Positions 57,241-64,000 of a DNA stretch of 64,000 nt are shown here, piece by piece (positions within the stretch are counted from its first letter, which is position 1; every line of letters starts with the position of its first letter). The DNA is from Phoronis australis. Lineage: Eukaryota > Phoronida > Phoronidae. The notes beneath the pieces were generated by a model that did no database searches, was not told the DNA's origin, and saw only the letters and a program-made list of their open reading frames with translations. The stretch is taken from assembly GCA_002633005.1 (NCBI GenBank), contig NMRA01000204.1:531866-595865 (forward strand). Direction: 5' to 3'. The translations under genes were made by a program, and so were the position numbers.

Positions 57241-57254
57241 GAAAAAGTGCAATT

Positions 57255-57325
57255 ACCACAGACTCAAACTCATGGCCTGGCGAATGAAATGCACGCGCTT
57301 TACCACTGCCCCACCACGATTTCAC
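57255..57325 (-). repeat. tRNA-like sequence (SINE head or tRNA pseudogene)
   Basis: Minus strand reads TGGGGCAGTGGTAAAGCGCG (A-box-like), then GAGTTTGAGTCTG (B-box-like) about 45 bp later. It does not fold as an intact tRNA by eye. Confidence 0.45.
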
Positions 57326-57329
57326 TTTT

Positions 57330-59250
57330 GTACTTTGATTCTAAGAGACCTACTTGTTTATGGTCCACAGCGTTTGCACGCAAAACCTACTTCTTTTTGT
57401 AATGCTTATTACACTTTTTATACTTTGTGCAATCAGTTCGTAACAAATTTTTTGTATTTAAAATATTCTTAAATTGCCCAAAAGACCAAATCAGTTTTTT
57501 GTATTGGCATTAATGACGCGATTGCTTTGGAAATCGTCTTGTGTTAAGGTTTTACAAAGAAAGAATTATGAGTTTCTGAGTGATTCACTAAGGCTTCAAT
57601 TAAAATTCACATCTTACCAGCAGCTTCTGATTTTTCATCGTCACTCAGATTCCATTTTCTTTAAAAAATGAAGTAAAATTTTCTTCATTGCGTAGTGAAG
57701 CAGACGACGGAAACGGAGTCATAGTGCACAGCGCCACTGCTGGTAGTCGGGGGACATCTCGGGAGAGCCTATACTTAGCTATAGTTCCGTTACGATTGCG
57801 CCGTGTTCCGAATTTGACACTTGAAATTGTTGGTTTTTTATATCAATCTTCCCAGGCGCGTGGTGTGTACACTGAACTGTTGGCCTACCTAATGCTGATT
57901 CCGCTTTTTGACCTAGTTCAATTTGGGGTATATGAAACCTCATGTGCAAAATTGAAACATTTTAGTAATAATTATGTTAATTACACACTGTTCAGTTGAC
58001 ATTAGGAGTGGATGTTGAAATAACGAACATGGTTAAAGCATGTTTAAGTTATATTGACCATAAACACGTTTTCACTGAATAGACTAAGCGATTAAACGAA
58101 AAGAGTCAGATTTTCAAGACTCGCGATGTTTTCCACCTGTTTTCAGCTTCGACATATCGACTTAATTTGAACTTGTGAATATGCGTTCTGGAAAATGACT
58201 TGGTGAATTTCACTGAAACTTTCCAATTTTAATATTTATAATTTATTAATCTCAAAAACACTGTCCTAGTTTCATTGTACTGTGCCATAGACGAATATGG
58301 CTGCTGGTTGTTTACAAGAACGCCTTAGGTTTTGAGGGTTTATTTCGCGTAGAAACCCAACTGACTAATTGAAAATTTTCTATCAGAGTTTTTTAAGATA
58401 TTGTCAATTTTCATTATAATCAACTGAAAGGTTATTTTTGCGATGAATATACCTTTGTAAAAAATGAAAATTTGACTTAAAAAGGGTTGCCACGTCATAA
58501 TAAGTTTGAAGTATATGTATTTTTATAGTTTTACAGAAAACATAAACTTTTACGGGTTGACACAGCCTAGTTTTTCTGATAATTGACTTTGAATTAATGC
58601 TCCTCAATAATTTGCTATATAACTGAGGCAACTATAGATTATTACGTGACGAAGTCGTTACCCCCCCCTGTATTCTAGAGCCCGAGTGAATTTTGGAGAA
58701 TTATTGCCTAAGGGGATAACGATTGAGAACATGGAATAATCTATTCCACATACTGAACAAGAAACATTGCAATTGATCGATCTACCTTTCTCGACTCGCC
58801 TCAGCTTTGTAACTACTTTCTATGTCAGAGGCCCAGGGTCGGAGGTCGTGATCTTTTAAGAAAAGCCGAGTTATTTTTGTCAAATAATGTTTTTACTCAA
58901 AACCAATTGAAAATTTAAACAAAATAGAAATAAAGTGAATCTATAAATTAAGGTTTAGCAGTTATTATAGTTTACTACACATTTCATCACGTTAAGCTTC
59001 GACCGGGAAAATATCGTCTGCTAAAACAGGTTACCACTGGTAACTGAGTATAATGCTCAAGTCAAAGGATCCCGACGACACGATATCCGCTTTCAAATTG
59101 GAGATCGGTGACTTAAAAGTGAGAGTTAATGAGAGAAAAAAATTACTGAATTAAAATATCGTATTTTATTGAAATTATGCGTATCATAGCGTATAAATGT
59201 CGGTACAATGCCCTTTGTTGAACATGCGATTGTTGCGCGTGCTCATTTAA
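57330..59250. other. intergenic, no gene recognised
   Basis: AT-rich sequence with short open frames (for example 57688-57999) that lack domains or splice partners. Nothing else seen. Confidence 0.5.
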
Positions 59251-59261
59251 GTATTCTATTT

Positions 59262-59372
59262 TCACGTTCGACGACATCAGCTGGTGAGTGGTGCATTGGT
59301 AGTCGACCAACTCAAAACTCTTGCGCCCGGGTTCGGGTTCGAAACTGGCCTCGGTTCCCGCCAAAACGTTAA
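59262..59372 (+). repeat. tRNA-like SINE head
   Basis: AGTGGTGCATTGGTAGTC (A-box-like) and GGTTCGAAAC (B-box-like) in tRNA-like spacing. Confidence 0.4.
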
Positions 59373-59722
59373 ATCTCACTAGTGAGATAACTAAATTGGT
59401 TATTACAGGGTTGTATTAGCCATTACTGGCTAATATTGTGGTATAAGGTCATGTTAACTGGACTTTAAATTGTCTTTATTAAATCCTTGTGTATGCTGAA
59501 ATATGATGCCTGTTACTTAATTTCCTAAAAATTATACAATGCAGTTACAAAGAGCCCTTCTTTAAGATAAATTTCCCTGTGTCCAGAGTTAATGCACCAT
59601 ACTTCATGAATCATGTTTCTGGCTTTTATTGCTTTGAAAGTGCTCATTGTGGGGAGACAGTCTTGTTTACCTGACAGCTGCCTTTTATTTGTGGGCTGAC
59701 CAGCTCTATCTGGTGGTTACAG

Positions 59723-59935
59723 GTCACTGCACAAACTAAGACATGCTATGTAGCACTCACAGACTGTAGGAAGGATCCCAGTTGTGAGAAGTTCATGACA
59801 CCAGCCAGCTGTCAGACCAAGCCGCACACAAAGTCTGGGATGGCCACAACAGCCAAAATGAAAAAGGCTCAGCAGAGTCCAAAGGGGAAAAACCTCTTTC
59901 AGAAATCAAAGGCTATGGCCAGAGAAGTTTTGAAG
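59723..59935 (+). CDS. orphan internal coding exon, unidentified gene
   Basis: A 213-nt, phase-0 segment open over all 71 codons, bounded by TGGTTACAG| and AAG|GTAGGC. It encodes a Cys-containing part (CYVALTDCRKDPSCEKFMTP) and a Lys-rich part (KMKKAQQSPKGKNLFQKSKA). Splice sites, composition and length look like a real exon, but I do not recognise the protein and found no neighbouring exons with confidence. Other exons may lie beyond the window. Confidence 0.55.
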
Positions 59936-59939
59936 GTAG

Positions 59940-62030
59940 GCCATCTCATTCTTGCTTAGACAGATTTCATATAGTACAGAAATTATGTTTTTATTAGGAT
60001 GTCATGTTCCATGAGTTTGATTAAATTTAAACTGCTGTGTAACTAGCTTGTGGTCAATAACTTTTCATTATTTTCCACTCCACAATAAAACGGGATATGA
60101 TTTATGTGCGTGGAAAGAAGTGACAATCTGTCATTGTTTGAACCCGTGTCCATTGCAAAACAATACACCATGACAAGCTGAATCAGTTTATTGATACTGG
60201 CAATTACAGCAGTCTCAAATTTTCTCGAGCCCTGGAATCTCCCTTAATCTGAGTAATTAAGGAAGAGTTTGACATTTACTGAAAGTTGCTGCTTTTAGGT
60301 AATGTCAACCTTCACGAAGTCGTTTCACTTCTAACGGTTTTTAACTGTTCCTTTTCAACACATAAAGGTGTGGTACACTTTCTGAGCCTTTGGTGAATGG
60401 ATAACTTAATTCATGTTGTGAATGTCACTCTGTCGATCATGAAATTCATGATATATTCATGATATATCTTACTTAGTATGTTGGTTTGATAGTATTATTG
60501 ATACTATTACTTTACTAGCAGACTGTTTACGTTCACAGTAACTTGGTTTGGCTTCCAGCTGAATCAGTGACCCATTGGGGTGCATCCATAGATGCTCCTA
60601 GTCTATGGTGCATCCACACATGTTTTGATGAACTCTGTAGTAAACTGGATTATGTAATGGTCATTCACAGAATCATTACCTCAAGACAGCTGACCATTAC
60701 CAAATATGGCAACCACAATAGAGTGGTTCTTATGATTGCTGTGAAAGTTCCTAGAGTTGCTTACTGATATTTCCTGTAGAACTTTGAATCATGAAGTTCA
60801 GTGCATGCAACCCACACACTTGTGACTTGTATACAAACATTTCACTTGTCTAATAAAGAGAGTCTTCACTTTGCTACTGCCACTTGCTATTACTAATGTA
60901 ATTGAGTGTTCTACACTTAGTTAGGGAATACAACTGTCATTGATGAACCGAGATGGTCAGCGCACAAAGCTGCTGCTAAGCGCTCTTCTACTCCTTGACC
61001 TACACTACGCACTTGGTCATTTATAGTTTCTTGATTATGAAGATTGGGACATGAGTGGTTTTTGACGTTCATTGTATTTCTCAAATGACGGACATTGTGT
61101 TGGTTTTCAACTGTCTGGTACTAGTAATAGACTTGTCAGTTTCTGAAAATTGTGCATAATAGTCGCTGGTACAACATTTTCATTGTTTTTTGAACATTGA
61201 TCGTAATTTTTGAGTTTGGGATGGTTCATATTATTTCTAAAATTAGGTACAAGCTCCGATCTTGAGCAAAGTAATTAGTTTTTCATAGTCCCGAAACTGG
61301 AGAGTTTTTACGGGAAAAATGAAAAATAAAATTTATGCAAAATTAAATATTCAACTTGATTTTTTCGAAAATGACAATATTGACATATTGTATGTATACA
61401 TCAAAAGATTGGCTTACCTGCTGGAGCGTGAACCCGGGTTCCGACTTGGTAACACAACGGTCTCATCACTGGCACTTATTAATAAGCTGTTACTCCAAAT
61501 ACAAAGCGTGACACTGTGGCGATTACGCGAAAGTCAGAGAACATAATTACATTTTCTTTGTATAAATAGTGAAACCACAATCAAAAGTGGCAAATATTTC
61601 GAGTCTGTGATTGCTACTGCCAAGAAAAGGTGTGAGATATACACAAACCATCCACATCGATAACTATTGACTGCAACAACAGTTAATACATTTCACCGAC
61701 GGTAGCTTTAAACGATGTGTACATAATCACCATTACTTGAACTTCCAGATTTACATTCTGCCCCCGATCATGCGCAAAATCGCACTGTCCAAAATGTGAG
61801 AATTACGGCCAGTGCCGCTAAAATCGACATGTCCAAAATTTAAGAAATATGGTGAATGTCAAATTCGACCGTGTTCCAAATTTCAGAATAAAAAAATTCA
61901 GTTTAGGGCTGGATTTAGGTTCCAAAATTCGGGAGACTGTCCTAAATTTGGAAATCTTTACCTTACGTGACCCAATCAATGATAGACTGGTGTAAAATAC
62001 AAAATGAAATTCTACTCACTTTTTATGCAT
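59940..62030. other. no gene recognised
   Basis: Perhaps an intron of the gene with the exon at 59723. Around 61780-61975 short TGTCCAAAATTT-type words recur and end in CTTTACCTTACGTGAC, resembling the TTACGGTAAAG sequence at 43544; possibly another MITE. Confidence 0.4.
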
Positions 62031-62039
62031 GTTATGCTG

Positions 62040-63680
62040 TCATCCCTGTCCAGCCGTCCGGCGTCTGCTGCTCTATCTTCAAAACTGTTCAACGTAGGCT
62101 CATGAAATTTTGCGCACATGTTCCTTTCATGCATAGAATAGCATGAGCGGACTTTGGGATGGATCCGACTACCGGTGTGCCCCTTAGTGGCAATTTTAAT
62201 TTTTTACGTTTACCTCTGTATCTTCAAAGGTCCTTGCTTATATGCCAAATTTTTTGAAAACATGTCATGTTTTAGTCAGATGACGCCATCCTTTTGTTTT
62301 CGGATGGATTTGACGTAGTTTGCTCCACCTAGTGGCCATCTTTGCTGTTTTTGAGTCTGTTTTTTGGCGTCCACCCCTCTATCAACAAAACGCCTCTAAG
62401 GATGATTGTGAAAATTGACATGTATGTTCTTACTATGAAAAGGATGGCTGACGATGATTTCCCGACGATTTCGATTAATGTGGCGCCTCCTAGTGGCATT
62501 TTTTCCCATGGCTGTATCTCCTGAACTGTTTGCAGGATCTTTACTAAATTTAGCAAATGTATTTATATGATGTTGACAACGAACGAAGGCAACTTTCTTA
62601 CGGATCTGACTACCCGTGTGCCCCCTAGTGGCAATTTTAGATTTTTACGTTACCTCTGTATCTTCAAAGGTCCTCAATGTACTTTCATGAAAGTTGGCAT
62701 ATAGGCATCTATTAGTGAGATGACGCTTTACTCTCGTTTTCGAATGGATCCGACATAATTTACGCCATCTAGTAGCCATTTTGCTGTTTTCGAGTCTGTT
62801 TTTTGGCGTTCACCCCTCTATCAACCAAGCCGTTCTAAGGATGATTGTGAAAATTGGCACATATGTTCTTACTACGAAGAAGATGGCTGACAATGATTTT
62901 CCGATGACTTCGAGTACTGTGGCGCCTCCCAGTGGCAGTTCTGTTTTTTGCGCCCTTGGCTGTATTTCCTAAATCGTTTGTAGGGCCTTTACTAAATTTA
63001 GGAAGTGTATTTATTTGCTGTTGACAACAGATGACAACAACTTTCAGACGGATCTGACTCTCATTGTGCCCCTAGTGGCAATTATAGTTTTTTAGGTTTA
63101 CCTCAGTCTGTATCTTCAAAGGTCCTCAACGGATTTTCAGAAAGTTTGGCATATAAGCATCTATTGGTAAGATGATACTATCCTGCCATTTTCGGATAGA
63201 ATCAAGGTACTTTGCGCCACCTAGTGGCCACTTTTGCTGTTTTTAAGTCTGTTTTTGGCTTCCAAGTTCCACCCCTCGATCAACCAAGCCATTTTAAGGA
63301 TGATTTTGAAAATTGGCGTATATGTTCTCAGTGTGAAGAGGACTGCTGACGATGACGAATTTGACTACTATAGCACCTCCTAGTGGTAGTTTTGTTTTGG
63401 TTTGCGCCCATAGCTGCATCTCCTAAATCCACTGCAGGATCTTTATTAAATTTAGTAATTGTATTAGATGAAGCTAACAACAGACGACGACGTCTTTCAG
63501 GCGCATCCAATGAACACTGTGCCCCATATTGGCAATTTCATTTTTTCTGTTTTCTTTTGTTTCTCTGAAATTCCTTGACAGATTTTTATGAAATTTGGTA
63601 AATAGCTTTCTAATAAAAAAGCGATGGCATGTACCCGTTTTTAGATGGATTAGATGTTTTTGTGCCATCTAGTGGTCATT
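62040..63680 (+). repeat. trimeric higher-order satellite with CTCF-like box in each ~147-bp monomer
   Basis: Eleven boxes of the type GYGCCNCCTAGTGGCA are centred near 62185, 62330, 62490, 62625, 62770, 62930, 63072, 63221, 63380, 63527 and 63667. Spacing repeats as about 145-160-140, so three distinct monomers form a ~440-455-bp higher unit present about 3.6 times. The words TGTATCTTCAAAGGTCCTC and CACCCCTCTATCAAC mark different monomer types. Confidence 0.85.
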
Positions 63681-63721
63681 TTCATGAAACAAACGACCCT
63701 AGAAGCACACCATTTGTGGTC

Positions 63722-63785
63722 CAGCGACGGATTTAGGGGGGGGACAAGGGTGCCATGGCCCCCCCCTAAAATTCTACCAGATACC
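63722..63785. repeat. poly-G/poly-C inverted element end
   Basis: GACGGATTTAGGGGGGGG followed by CCCCCCCCTAAAATTC, an end of the GGCGGATTTAGGGG MITE family seen at 28409. Confidence 0.5.
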
Positions 63786-64000
63786 ATTTGGAGAGTTTGG
63801 GTACGAATTGCTGACTAGCACATGCGCAACCAGGGGGGCTCGGGGGTTGAATAAACAATGCATAGGCCCTGAACTACCCCGGTACCGTTCTTTTTTTTTA
63901 GTTAACAAGTCCGCGAACCCAAAATTCGAATTCGAAACCCTTGCATCCCTGCATCTTAAGCTGAGCGCGCGCATCTGCCGAAATTCTGATTATTCCTGTG

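Noticed and set aside
57688-57999. 103-codon plus-strand frame
   Set aside because: No domain and no neighbouring exons; length expected by chance in this much DNA.
60543-60767. 74-codon frame with a repeated GGTGCATCC word
   Set aside because: Local short duplication; no coding evidence.
62342-63510. Short frames at 62342, 62781 and 63328
   Set aside because: Repeated because they lie in the satellite monomers, not because of coding selection.

Overview
The window is intron-rich, AT-rich animal nuclear DNA. Genes are split by GT-AG introns (two GC-AG), and the space between exons is filled with MITEs, tRNA-derived SINEs, LTR retrotransposons and satellites. The mix of a CARD/NB-ARC/TPR receptor, a Ty1/copia element and conserved Integrator and ciliary genes suggests a marine invertebrate, perhaps a hemichordate or cephalochordate. 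That placement is inference; nothing here fixes the species.

Layout, left to right. (1) 0.3-4.5 kb, plus: a three-exon ANKRD46-like ankyrin/transmembrane gene whose last coding exon runs into an 80-bp tandem repeat. (2) 6.1-9.5 kb, minus: a two-exon gene for a CARD-NB-ARC-TPR protein of about 998 residues, of the apoptosome/NLR type. (3) 13.8-23.6 kb, minus: a seven-exon gene for an unrecognised 300-residue protein. Its first intron carries a Ty1/copia retrotransposon in the opposite orientation (18,596-23,277). (4) 23.8-41.0 kb, plus: a complete 19-exon INTS4 gene (928 residues) that starts head-to-head with gene 3, 215 bp between the two start codons. (5) 41.1-50.4 kb, minus: a complete seven-exon CFAP300 gene (267 residues), tail-to-tail with INTS4 and only 65 bp between stop codons. 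Its last three exons appear twice around an assembly gap. (6) 50.4-64 kb: mostly repeats, including an inverted SINE pair, Ty3/gypsy debris, an LTR-like insertion inside a MITE, one orphan coding exon at 59.7 kb, and a trimeric higher-order satellite at 62.0-63.7 kb. Each ~147-bp satellite monomer carries a box resembling the vertebrate CTCF core.

The exon models were built by hand from splice sites and reading phase. For INTS4, CFAP300 and the unknown gene all phases close and the total coding length divides by three. INTS4 and CFAP300 also match the known family order end to end. The genes are not an operon-like system. The linked features are the INTS4/unknown bidirectional promoter and the INTS4/CFAP300 convergent 3' ends. 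Several apparent duplications (25.5 kb, 41-47 kb) sit next to N characters and look more like two haplotypes joined in the assembly than real tandem copies.
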